DNA of 64,000 nucleotides from Shimia sp040225985 (GTDB lineage Bacteria > Pseudomonadota > Alphaproteobacteria > Rhodobacterales > Rhodobacteraceae), in NCBI RefSeq assembly GCF_040225985.1, contig NZ_JBBPEU010000010.1, positions 62,001-126,000 on the forward strand, in the 5' to 3' direction. A program made the translations under genes and the position numbers. Below, in pieces: positions 57,898-64,000 of this stretch; position 1 is the stretch's first letter, and every line of letters begins with the position of its first letter. The notes beneath the pieces were generated by a model that was not told the origin of the DNA, ran no database searches, and was given only the letters and a program-made list of their open reading frames with translations.

Positions 57898-58089
57898 GCC
57901 GCATGTTTCCCTTGTATCACCGTTGATCCCGCCGCCTAACGGATAACGCCGCCCACCGCAAGCGGCGGCAATGCGCCGGATCATCGCATTTAATGGAAAT
58001 CGGGCTCGGGTTGCGCTTGCAGGGGCAGGGACGGGGCGCTAGGTTCCCGACTTGTTTCGATACAAAAACACACCCCCCGAGGAGATCTC

Positions 58090-58350
58090 ATGAGCGAGCA
58101 TTCCCCCGACTCCAGCTATCGCGTGACCGCAGACGAACTGCGCCAGTTCATCGAGCGGTTCGAACGTCTGGAACAGGAAAAGAAAGACATTGCCGACCAC
58201 CAGAAAGAGGTCATGGCCGAGGCCAAGGCCCGTGGCTATGACACCAAGGTGATGCGCAAGGTGATCGCACTGCGCAAACGCGACAAGGATGACATTGCCG
58301 AGGAAGAGGCCGTTCTGGAAATGTATAAAGAGGCGCTCGGGATGACCTGA
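58090..58350 (+). CDS. GapR-family DNA-binding protein (DUF2312)
   Basis: 86 residues, all helical: VTADELRQFIERFERLEQEKKDIADHQKEVMAEAKARGYDTKVMRKVIALRKRDKDDIAEEEAVLEMYKEALG. This is the DUF2312/GapR pattern almost end to end. GapR of Caulobacter is a nucleoid-associated protein that clamps overtwisted DNA ahead of polymerases. GAGGAGATCTC precedes the ATG. Its stop faces the next gene's stop across 21 bp. Confidence 0.95.
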   Translation: MSEHSPDSSYRVTADELRQFIERFERLEQEKKDIADHQKEVMAEAKARGYDTKVMRKVIALRKRDKDDIAEEEAVLEMYKEALGMT

Positions 58351-58371
58351 GCGCGGCCCCGGCACCTCGTG

Positions 58372-59253
58372 TTACGGGGTGATCAGGGTCACACCGGGCA
58401 TCCTCGAGATTTCATAGACGTCTTCGTCGTAAATGTCGGTCAGGGCATCGACATATTCCTCGGACCAGCCCGGCAGATCGAGCTCTTCTTCCAGCTCTTC
58501 CTCAAGCGCGAACTTGTCGAGAAACGCCGCGATCACGCGGCGTTTTTGAATCTCGGTCATGCCTTCATGTTCGGCAACATAGGATTCGAACCGCTCCAAT
58601 CCCTCTTGCGACATGATCTCGGCCAGAAGATCGGTGCCCCCTTCAAGGGAAGTTGTCGCCTCGAGTCCGCAAAGTTCTCGCAAAAGCTGTTCCCAGATCA
58701 GCGGCGTGTCCTCGTTGCACCAGACGGTCAGCGCGATGGATGGCACATTTTCGCGAATCCGCGCGACCATCTCGCTCCAGCGCAGGGCGGTTGGGACCGA
58801 GCCTTGCGTCATGCTGTCAAGCGTTTCACCGGCCTTCGACGCGGCAAGCGCCGGCAGATAGGTCGCCTGGTTGCGGATTGCCATATGCACTTCGATCTCG
58901 TCGTGATGGAACAGGTTGCACATGTCGCGGAGGCGGTCGACGGCGGGCGGGTACATCAGGTTGTCGCGCACGGCGAGACGGGGCACGCAGAAGAAATCAT
59001 CATGCGACATGACGATGCGGTCCGGATCCCGCGCGGCGGGGTCTTTCAAACCGTCAAAAAAATCCTGCCGCAGCGCGTCTGTAATCGGCGTCTGCGCAAG
59101 ACTGTCCAGAAGCGTGCGCAACTGGCGGCGATAGCTGCTCGGCTTGGGTAGGGACACGCCGCGTTCCGCCAGCGCCTCCCGGTTTTTGCTCAGCGAATTC
59201 AGAAGCCTGCCTTCGTCCGTGAAATGGGTGCCGACGTGAAGAACAATCTGCAT
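58372..59253 (-). CDS. Uncharacterised protein with sulfotransferase-like N-terminus
   Basis: 293 residues. Opens with IVLHVGTHFTDEGRLLNSLSKNREALAERGVSLPKP, which looks like the H-x-G-x-x-KTGT-type first strand and loop of sulfotransferase-like proteins, but the Lys of the PAPS loop is missing (HVGTHFTDEG). The rest is helical and acidic at the end (FALEEELEEELDLPGWSEEYVDALTDIYDEDVYEI). No membrane helix. Divergent from the ABC permease gene with 86 bp between. Confidence 0.72.
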   Translation of the reverse strand: MQIVLHVGTHFTDEGRLLNSLSKNREALAERGVSLPKPSSYRRQLRTLLDSLAQTPITDALRQDFFDGLKDPAARDPDRIVMSHDDFFCVPRLAVRDNLMYPPAVDRLRDMCNLFHHDEIEVHMAIRNQATYLPALAASKAGETLDSMTQGSVPTALRWSEMVARIRENVPSIALTVWCNEDTPLIWEQLLRELCGLEATTSLEGGTDLLAEIMSQEGLERFESYVAEHEGMTEIQKRRVIAAFLDKFALEEELEEELDLPGWSEEYVDALTDIYDEDVYEISRMPGVTLITP

Positions 59254-59339
59254 AATGTTCCGGTTTTTCTTTTTTGATTGCCTGCGCATTATATCTTCGT
59301 TTCTGGACAGTGAAACCAGTTTCAGGCAACAGGGACATT

Positions 59340-61010
59340 ATGGAACAGACACACCCGCCCGCAGCCTCTGCGAAACCCGAAAAACGGGGTTTCCGGTTGA
59401 GTTTCGATTTCTGGTCTCTTGGGGCCCTGTTGATTGCCGCGATCGTACTGGCCCCGATTGTCGCGGTTTTCTACATGGCGTTTTTCCCGACCGAGAATAT
59501 CTGGGGGCACCTGATTTCCACGACCCTGCCGCGCTATGTGCGCAACACGCTGATCCTGATGGTATCGGTCGGATTATTGTCGGCCAGCATCGGCACAGGC
59601 GCAGCTTGGCTGGTGACGCGGTACAGGTTCCCGGGCGTGTCGTGGCTGCAATGGACCTTGCTGCTGCCCCTGTCGATCCCGGCCTATGTCGGGGCCTATG
59701 CGCTGGTTGATTTCCTTGAATATGCAGGGCCTGTGCAAACCGCGATGCGCGACCTGTTCGGCTGGAAGACCGCGCGGGATTACTGGTTCCCCGAGATCCG
59801 CTCTATGGGGGCGGCCATCTTGGTGCTGTCGGCGGCGATGTTCCCTTATGTCTATATCCTTGCCCGTGCGGCTTTCCGTGAACAATCCGCTGCGGGCGAA
59901 GAGGTGGCCCGCTCTCTCGGGGCGGGGCCGTGGGGCCGGTTCTGGCGGGTCGGCCTGCCCATGGCGCGCCCCGCGATTGCGGCGGGCACAGCGATTGTGA
60001 TGATGGAAACCGTCAATGATTTCGGCACAGTCGACTATTTCGCGGTGCAGACCCTGACCACCGGCATTTTCAGCGTCTGGCTGGAAAGCAACAATGCCGG
60101 CGGTGCGGCCCAGCTTTCGGCGGTGGTGCTGATGCTGGTGATCCTGCTGGTTAGCCTGGAAAAGACGAGCAGGCGCAAACAGCAGTTCTTTGCCCTCTCC
60201 ACCCGGCACCGCCCGGTGAAACCCGTGTCCCTGACGGGGCTCTGGGGCTGGCTGGCCGCACTTGCCTGTCTGTTGCCGTTCCTGTTCGGTTTTGTCTTGC
60301 CTTTCGGGGTAATCCTGAACCACGCGCTCGACAATCTGGACAGTTGGGTCGAACCTTCGCTCTTGCGCGCGCTCTGGAACACATTGTTTGTGGGCGGTGT
60401 CGCGGCGGTTGTGACTGTGCTCGCAGGGGTGTTCCTTGTCTATGGCGTGCGCCTGTCGGGCAAGGCCCTGCCACGGCAGTTGTTGCCGCTGACCACGATC
60501 GGCTATGCCGCGCCGGGGGCGGTGTTGGGTGTAGGCATCCTCATCCCGCTGGCGGCGATGGATCACCGGCTGGCCGATTTCCTTGAGGCGATCACCGGCC
60601 AGTCCGTGGGCCTTCTGCTCAGCGGCACGGCTTTTGCCTTGATCCTTGCCTATTGCGTGCGGTTCTTTGCCATTGCCCAAGGGGCGGCCGATGGCGCATT
60701 TGGCCGGGTCTCGCCCAACCTGCCGCTGGCGGCACGCTCGCTGGGGCGTACGAGGGGACAAACCCTGTCCGAGGTCTATTTCCCGCTGATCCGCACTACG
60801 CTGGGCTCGGCGCTGCTGCTGGTCTTTGTCGACTGCGTTAAGGAACTGCCTGCCACCATGCTCTTGCGCCCTTTCAACTTCGAGACTCTGGCCACCCTCG
60901 TGCATGATCAGGCCAGCCTCGAAAACCTCGGCGACGCCAGCCCCGGCGCGATCATGATCATGCTGGTCGGCCTTGTCGCCGTGGGCCTTCTGGCGCGCGC
61001 CAACCGCTGA
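59340..61010 (+). CDS. Iron(III)-type ABC transporter permease, two fused permease halves (FbpB-like)
   Basis: 556 residues, twelve or so helices. Each half carries the EAA coupling loop: AAGEEVARSLGAGPWGRFWRVGLPMARPAIAAG in the first and LAARSLGRTRGQTLSEVYFPLIRTTLGSALLL in the second. Such double permeases (FbpB/SfuB/AfuB) import Fe3+ delivered by a periplasmic binding protein. The binding protein and ATPase genes are not adjacent, so partners must be encoded elsewhere. CAGGGAC precedes the ATG at 59340. Confidence 0.92.
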   Translation: MEQTHPPAASAKPEKRGFRLSFDFWSLGALLIAAIVLAPIVAVFYMAFFPTENIWGHLISTTLPRYVRNTLILMVSVGLLSASIGTGAAWLVTRYRFPGVSWLQWTLLLPLSIPAYVGAYALVDFLEYAGPVQTAMRDLFGWKTARDYWFPEIRSMGAAILVLSAAMFPYVYILARAAFREQSAAGEEVARSLGAGPWGRFWRVGLPMARPAIAAGTAIVMMETVNDFGTVDYFAVQTLTTGIFSVWLESNNAGGAAQLSAVVLMLVILLVSLEKTSRRKQQFFALSTRHRPVKPVSLTGLWGWLAALACLLPFLFGFVLPFGVILNHALDNLDSWVEPSLLRALWNTLFVGGVAAVVTVLAGVFLVYGVRLSGKALPRQLLPLTTIGYAAPGAVLGVGILIPLAAMDHRLADFLEAITGQSVGLLLSGTAFALILAYCVRFFAIAQGAADGAFGRVSPNLPLAARSLGRTRGQTLSEVYFPLIRTTLGSALLLVFVDCVKELPATMLLRPFNFETLATLVHDQASLENLGDASPGAIMIMLVGLVAVGLLARANR

Positions 61011-61061
61011 TTAAATTTCCGCTTGCAGGGGGCGGTCTTTACGCTTAAATCCCCGTCCAGT

Positions 61062-61137
61062 GCCCCTATAGCTCAGCTGGTAGAGCAACTGATTTGTAAT
61101 CAGTAGGTCCGCGGTTCGAGTCCGTGTGGGGGCACCA
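61062..61137 (+). tRNA. tRNA-Thr (anticodon TGT)
   Basis: 76 nt with encoded CCA. Acceptor GCCCCTA / TGGGGGC, D arm with GCTCAGCTGGTAGAGC, anticodon arm CTGATTTGTAATCAG with TGT, T arm CGGTTCGAGTCCG. The sequence downstream changes in composition, so the 3' end is a likely integration site. Confidence 0.96.
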
Positions 61138-61351
61138 CAAAATCACTTAAAAATCAAATATTTGCAGGCGATTTGAGGTCAAAAAGCTTCTCGATCAAGG
61201 CTTTCGTGTAAGCGCTATGTAAGCAATATCTGTCTAAAACCTTCAATGTGGTTACACCGAATGATTACACGGGTTGCTTACACGACTCGCTTCCGTGACC
61301 TGAAGAACCTATGGTGAGTGGATTGTTCAGGAAAGCTTGTGGAGTGATTTC
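61138..61351. other. Gene-free A+T-richer junction with five GTGTAA-type repeats
   Basis: No convincing ORF. GTGTAAGC-like words occur at 61206-61213 and 61218-61226 on the plus strand and at 61250-61258, 61263-61271 and 61274-61284 on the minus strand; the outermost form the inverted pair GTAAGCAA / TTGCTTAC. Direct and inverted short repeats beside a tRNA 3' end are what one expects of tyrosine-integrase arm sites. Confidence 0.55.
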
Positions 61352-61753
61352 ATGTTTGTTGCTCTTGGTTGGTTGACCAGAATTCCCCTTGTGTTCTTGA
61401 TTGCTCACCCCGCGCTTTCCGACGCGAACGGAGATCGAAACTTTCTGTGCCAGGAAATGTGGGCAAAGGCGGTGTTTTATGACGAACGCAAGCTCAACTG
61501 GTGAGAAACAGGCGTACTCCCAGAAGCGTCCTATATTTCCTATATTATAGAGGCGCATGGTTCTGAGGCTCATATGAAACTTGTGGGTAAACCAATGCCA
61601 TTAGGCCCGTGGCCTTGCCGAAAATTCCTTGGCGGCGACATCAAATGCGCAAATGATCGTTTCTCCTACGACAGTAGTGAAGAGACGTGTGTATACCACC
61701 ACTACAACGGCACCTTTATTCTCATGACCGCCGGTCGCTGCCGAGAGTTTTGA
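61352..61753 (+). pseudogene. Exported-protein gene interrupted by an in-frame TGA
   Basis: The reading frame starts at ATG 61352 (GGAG 7 bp upstream) with a signal-peptide-like sequence MFVALGWLTRIPLVFLIAHP ending near ALSDA. After 50 codons a TGA (61502-61504) interrupts; the same frame then continues for 82 codons to a second TGA at 61751. The downstream part is Cys-rich (WPCRKF, IKCAND, ETCVYHH, AGRCREF), so both halves read like one small secreted protein. A nonsense mutation is the simplest reading. No family recognised. The 3' end overlaps the minus-strand ORF by 32 bp. Confidence 0.5.
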
Positions 61754-61994
61754 TTTCCGGTTCTAACTTGTCTGCGAAAAGTCGAAGGCTGGCCAGATCA
61801 TGGGGCGTGATCTTGTTTGAGACGGAATGCGCCAGCCTTCGAAGTTTAAAAAGATCGGGTTTGGTGAAGCCTTGAAGCTTTAAGGCTGGCACACCAGCCG
61901 CAATAATCATCTCCACCAGTTCACGCGCATAGGCCCTCAGATCAGCGTCTGTGGGGTTCGCGGGAAGCGTGGGCAAGATCGGGTTCGGGGTCAA
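61722..61994 (-). CDS. Hypothetical protein in island remnant (TTG start, coupled to an upstream fragment)
   Basis: 90 residues: TPNPILPTLPANPTDADLRAYARELVEMIIAAGVPALKLQGFTKPDLFKLRRLAHSVSNKITPHDLASLRLFADKLEPEI. Mostly helical, mixed charge. The TTG lies two bases after the TAG of the upstream fragment, a spacing usual in phage or element operons. Function unknown, and the ORF could be vestigial. Confidence 0.5.
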   Translation of the reverse strand: MTPNPILPTLPANPTDADLRAYARELVEMIIAAGVPALKLQGFTKPDLFKLRRLAHSVSNKITPHDLASLRLFADKLEPEIKTLGSDRRS

Positions 61995-61996
61995 GA

Positions 61997-62119
61997 CTAC
62001 AGGCTGTTGTTGCGGATCGTGATTGTCTCAGTCTCGGGAATGGCCTTCACGCGCACCTTGATTGTGCCCCCATATCCATCACCGCCAAGCACCTCATTTG
62101 ATGGGGGGAGTGAGCAGTC
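61997..62119 (-). pseudogene. C-terminal remnant of a 5'-truncated gene
   Basis: On the minus strand an open frame of about 40 codons ends EVLGGDGYGGTIKVRVKAIP followed by ETETITIRNNSL and TAG (61997-61999). It has alternating hydrophobic residues like a beta-rich domain end, but no start codon with a ribosome site; the frame is closed upstream by a TGA near 62120, 20 bp before the oxidoreductase stop (62140). Confidence 0.4.
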
Positions 62120-62139
62120 AGATCAGACCTTCGGTATCC

Positions 62140-62745
62140 TCATGAAAAACGCTGAGCGAACTTTCTGGTCGTTGTCCGAACGTAGTCCTTGTGCCGCTCA
62201 AGATCCTGAGATGTTGCAGTATTCATCCGGTACTTAACGACATATTTCGCCCTGGCACGTGGGTGCAGACCGGCGCGAAAAGCGCGCATCAGCATGCGTT
62301 TTCCGCTATGCCCGATCAGGAAGGACAAGAGCCAGTTCGATCCACCGGTCGTAAAAACGGCGAGCCCTTTGATGTGGCGCAGACCAGCTGTCGGATTTGA
62401 CTTGCCGGGTTCGGGCATATGAAACGAGACACCGGCCACCAGGACGCGGTCCATCCAGCCTTTGAGCATGGCTGGCATGGCTTGGTTCCAAGTCGGGTAA
62501 ATGAAAATGATTGAGTTGCACCACTTCAGGTCGTCAACTTCGCGTGCGATTCTTTTGGTGTTGGCTGGATACTCGATATGGGTGATCAGATCTTCGCGTG
62601 TGATCAGCGGGTCAAAGCCCTCGGCGTAGAGATCATGTAGCCTAACCTCTGCGCCAGCGTCGGAGAGTTCTTCGACGACGATATCCTTGATCGCCGCATT
62701 ATAGCTCTCCGGGTTTGGGTGGCAGAATATGACGAGCGTGCGCAT
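62140..62745 (-). CDS. NAD(P)H-dependent oxidoreductase, flavodoxin-like fold (MdaB/KefF group)
   Basis: 201 residues. RTLVIFCHPNPESYNAAIKDIVVEEL is the FMN/FAD phosphate-binding opening of Flavodoxin_2 proteins; IIFIYPTWNQAMPAMLKGWMDRVLVAGVSF is the second conserved block and LAVFTTGGSNW the third. Two-electron quinone or nitro-compound reductase in the cytoplasm is likely. Lies 71 bp beyond the LysR gene on the same strand and may be controlled by it. Confidence 0.88.
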   Translation of the reverse strand: MRTLVIFCHPNPESYNAAIKDIVVEELSDAGAEVRLHDLYAEGFDPLITREDLITHIEYPANTKRIAREVDDLKWCNSIIFIYPTWNQAMPAMLKGWMDRVLVAGVSFHMPEPGKSNPTAGLRHIKGLAVFTTGGSNWLLSFLIGHSGKRMLMRAFRAGLHPRARAKYVVKYRMNTATSQDLERHKDYVRTTTRKFAQRFS

Positions 62746-62816
62746 AACAGTCTTCCGTGTTCAGTAAATTTGAGAAATATACCTCCCTGTTCAACAATCA
62801 GAACGAATCTCCTCTG

Positions 62817-63734
62817 TCAATTCCCGTCAAGGACCATCGCTCTAAGCGTTCGATCCAGTTCTTCCACCACCATGCGTACCCTGGGGTTGGCTTTTCGGGA
62901 CTGCGGATAGAGCAGGTGAACGCCATGCGATGGGCTTCCGCGATCAGGCAAGAGCGGTCGCAACAACCCCGCGCGCAGATCATCGCGAACAAAGAAGGAC
63001 GGTAAGTAGGCCGCCGCGAGTCCGCTCTGCGCGATGTAGCGCGCCATCCAGTAGTCATGAACACGGAACCGTGTTTCGAACCGAACGCTTGTCGTTATTG
63101 ACGAGCTTTCAACCAGCCACGGTTCGGACAGGCCGTTTCTTCGCAGCTCAACGCCCGGCATACCCGTGAGGTCCTCGCAGTCCCGTGCATGAGAGAATTT
63201 TGATTGTAAAGCGGGCGCAGCATACACCGCATAACGCACCTCGCCGAGTTTGCGTGCGATCAACCAAGTGGCCGGTGGTTCTCCAAAAAATATCATACAA
63301 TCAAAGTCTACCAGCCTTCGGAACAGCGTTTCAGCAGGGTAAAATTCCAGATCGAATTGAAGTGAGGGAGCCTTTCGCGCAATCGCGATGGCCGCCTCTC
63401 CGAGGATCGTGGCTCCGAACTCATGCGCGGCGACAACACGAACGCTCCCTTCGATTTTCGAATGCGCGCGCATAGCCGCGCTGATGGCCACGTCATGCGC
63501 ATCAAACACTGCCGGGGCACGTTCCGCCAAAGCCTGTCCCGCCTCTGTCAGATGCAAGCCGTTCTGGGACCGCTCCATCAGTAGCAATCCAGTCTGTTCC
63601 TCCAGTCTTTTCAGCGAGGCGCTGAGCGTTCCCTTCGCCACTGAATGCTCGCGCGATGCACGGCTCAAATTGCCCGCCTGAGCCAACATCATGAAGTGGC
63701 GGAGCGCCTTTATCTCAACTTGATCTCTATCCAC
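62817..63734 (-). CDS. LysR-family transcriptional regulator
   Basis: 305 residues. N-terminal winged helix-turn-helix: EIKALRHFMMLAQAGNLSRASREHSVAKGTLSASLKRLEEQTGLLLMERSQNGLHLTEAG. The C-terminal periplasmic-binding-like effector domain begins near GSVRVVAAHEFGATIL. Divergent from the oxygenase gene at 63844; a LysR-type site overlaps its promoter. The effector is unknown. Confidence 0.93.
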   Translation of the reverse strand: MDRDQVEIKALRHFMMLAQAGNLSRASREHSVAKGTLSASLKRLEEQTGLLLMERSQNGLHLTEAGQALAERAPAVFDAHDVAISAAMRAHSKIEGSVRVVAAHEFGATILGEAAIAIARKAPSLQFDLEFYPAETLFRRLVDFDCMIFFGEPPATWLIARKLGEVRYAVYAAPALQSKFSHARDCEDLTGMPGVELRRNGLSEPWLVESSSITTSVRFETRFRVHDYWMARYIAQSGLAAAYLPSFFVRDDLRAGLLRPLLPDRGSPSHGVHLLYPQSRKANPRVRMVVEELDRTLRAMVLDGN

Positions 63735-63735
63735 T

Positions 63736-63761
63736 GTTCACCTTTCTGAACGTAATGTTCA
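63736..63761. promoter_or_regulatory. LysR-type operator with three half-sites
   Basis: GTTCA-N6-TGAAC-N5-GTTCA directly upstream of the LysR ATG. The right pair, TGAACGTAATGTTCA, is a T-N11-A LysR box with 6-bp inverted ends (TGAAC/GTTCA). Probably used for autoregulation and for activating the divergent oxygenase gene. Confidence 0.65.
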
Positions 63762-63843
63762 TTTTGGTGCACTACAGCGCGCATATGAATCAAGCTAATT
63801 CTGCCTTTGAAATTTGTGAGCGTCAGATCAAAGGACTGCGTAG

Positions 63844-64000
63844 ATGATCCCCTATGAACCGCCCAAACCTGCCGAATTCATCCCGGTCGTCGACCTGCAA
63901 GGCAGTTTTTCTCCTGACATCGCTGATCGACAAGCCGTGGCTCAGGAAATCCACAAGGCCGCGCGCGATACAGGGTTTCTCTATATCTCCAACCACGGCA
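63844..64000 (+). CDS. 2-oxoglutarate/Fe(II)-type oxygenase (isopenicillin-N-synthase-like), 3' end outside window
   Basis: The first 52 codons are visible: MIPYEPPKPAEFIPVVDLQG, then a helix DRQAVAQEIHKAARDTGFLYISNHG. IPVVDL and the GFxYxxNHG ending are the hallmark of the DIOX_N domain of isopenicillin-N-synthase-family oxygenases. The metal-binding HxD lies beyond the window. Divergent from the LysR gene. Confidence 0.85.
   Translation, partial: MIPYEPPKPAEFIPVVDLQGSFSPDIADRQAVAQEIHKAARDTGFLYISNHG

Noticed and set aside
61505..61560. SECIS element after the in-frame TGA
   Set aside because: The possible AGGCGT...GCGTCCT pairing is interrupted by mismatches and lacks the expected apical GU loop.
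61265..61573. Minus-strand ORF of 102 codons across the island junction
   Set aside because: It runs opposite the signal-peptide-bearing frame, has no ribosome site and no domain-like pattern.
62007..62237. Plus-strand 76-codon ORF
   Set aside because: It overlaps the end of the flavodoxin-fold gene and the minus-strand remnant, and its composition is that of a shadow frame.

Overview
The window reads as a chromosomal segment of a marine Roseobacter-group alphaproteobacterium (Rhodobacteraceae). The evidence is the high G+C sequence, dense gene packing with ATGA/GTGA overlaps, and the family mix: hisB-hisH and hisA-hisF-hisE, a DUF2842 gene beside purA, a GapR-type DUF2312 protein, an ScfR-type regulator, and many ABC, BASS and DMT transporters. 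The genus cannot be fixed from the sequence alone. Almost everything up to about 61.0 kb looks like vertically inherited backbone. The last 3 kb, behind a tRNA-Thr gene, is poorer in G+C, contains broken genes and looks like the edge of a decayed island.

Layout. 0-6.2 kb: end of a SIMPL-domain protein, metY-type sulfhydrylase, a putative serine hydrolase behind a PhaR-like operator, a PAP2 phosphatase, a GT-A-like protein and a tandem pair of related exported proteins. 6.2-10.8 kb: TetR regulator divergent from an overlapping four-gene operon (flavin monooxygenase, BASS transporter, two SDRs). 10.9-13.5 kb: tRNA-Tyr, rlmB, a zinc-ribbon protein, a possible small RNA, a CoA-binding protein and a lipoprotein. 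13.5-19.0 kb: histidine genes in two blocks separated by a peroxiredoxin/AraC pair, a WGR protein and a DUF2147 protein. 19.1-28.5 kb: solo Lrp ligand-binding domain, guanine deaminase, MgtE, 5-formyl-THF cyclo-ligase, DUF333 protein, YmdB-type phosphoesterase, DMT and SLC13 transporters, and a membrane nucleotide cyclase. 28.7-34.4 kb: pyruvate dehydrogenase operon aceE-aceF-lpd. 34.7-40.8 kb: DUF6524, purA, DUF2842, a large acidic protein of unknown role, thiamine diphosphokinase and a DMT transporter.

40.9-52.4 kb holds the richest regulatory region. A branched-chain-type ABC importer (binding protein, two permeases, two ATPases) is divergent from an ScfR-like regulator. This is followed by a single-domain response regulator, a two-helix membrane protein and a histidine kinase whose sensor half is a sodium/solute symporter, then an orphan FliM-like SpoA-domain protein. 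Together they suggest sensing and uptake of a small organic acid or amide. 52.4-55.4 kb is a sulfide/persulfide operon (TIGR01244 protein, two YeeE/YedE half-transporters, persulfide-dioxygenase-like MBL protein) divergent from a DksA-like zinc-finger protein. 55.6-61.0 kb has a FadB/FadJ-like fusion with a degenerate dehydrogenase half, small conserved proteins and an iron-type ABC permease, ending in tRNA-Thr. 61.1-64.0 kb has integrase arm-site-like repeats without an integrase, an exported-protein gene with an in-frame TGA, a 5'-truncated gene remnant, a flavodoxin-fold oxidoreductase, a LysR regulator with a clear operator, and the start of a 2-oxoglutarate/Fe(II)-type oxygenase.

All functional calls rest on motif recognition by eye; no database search was run.
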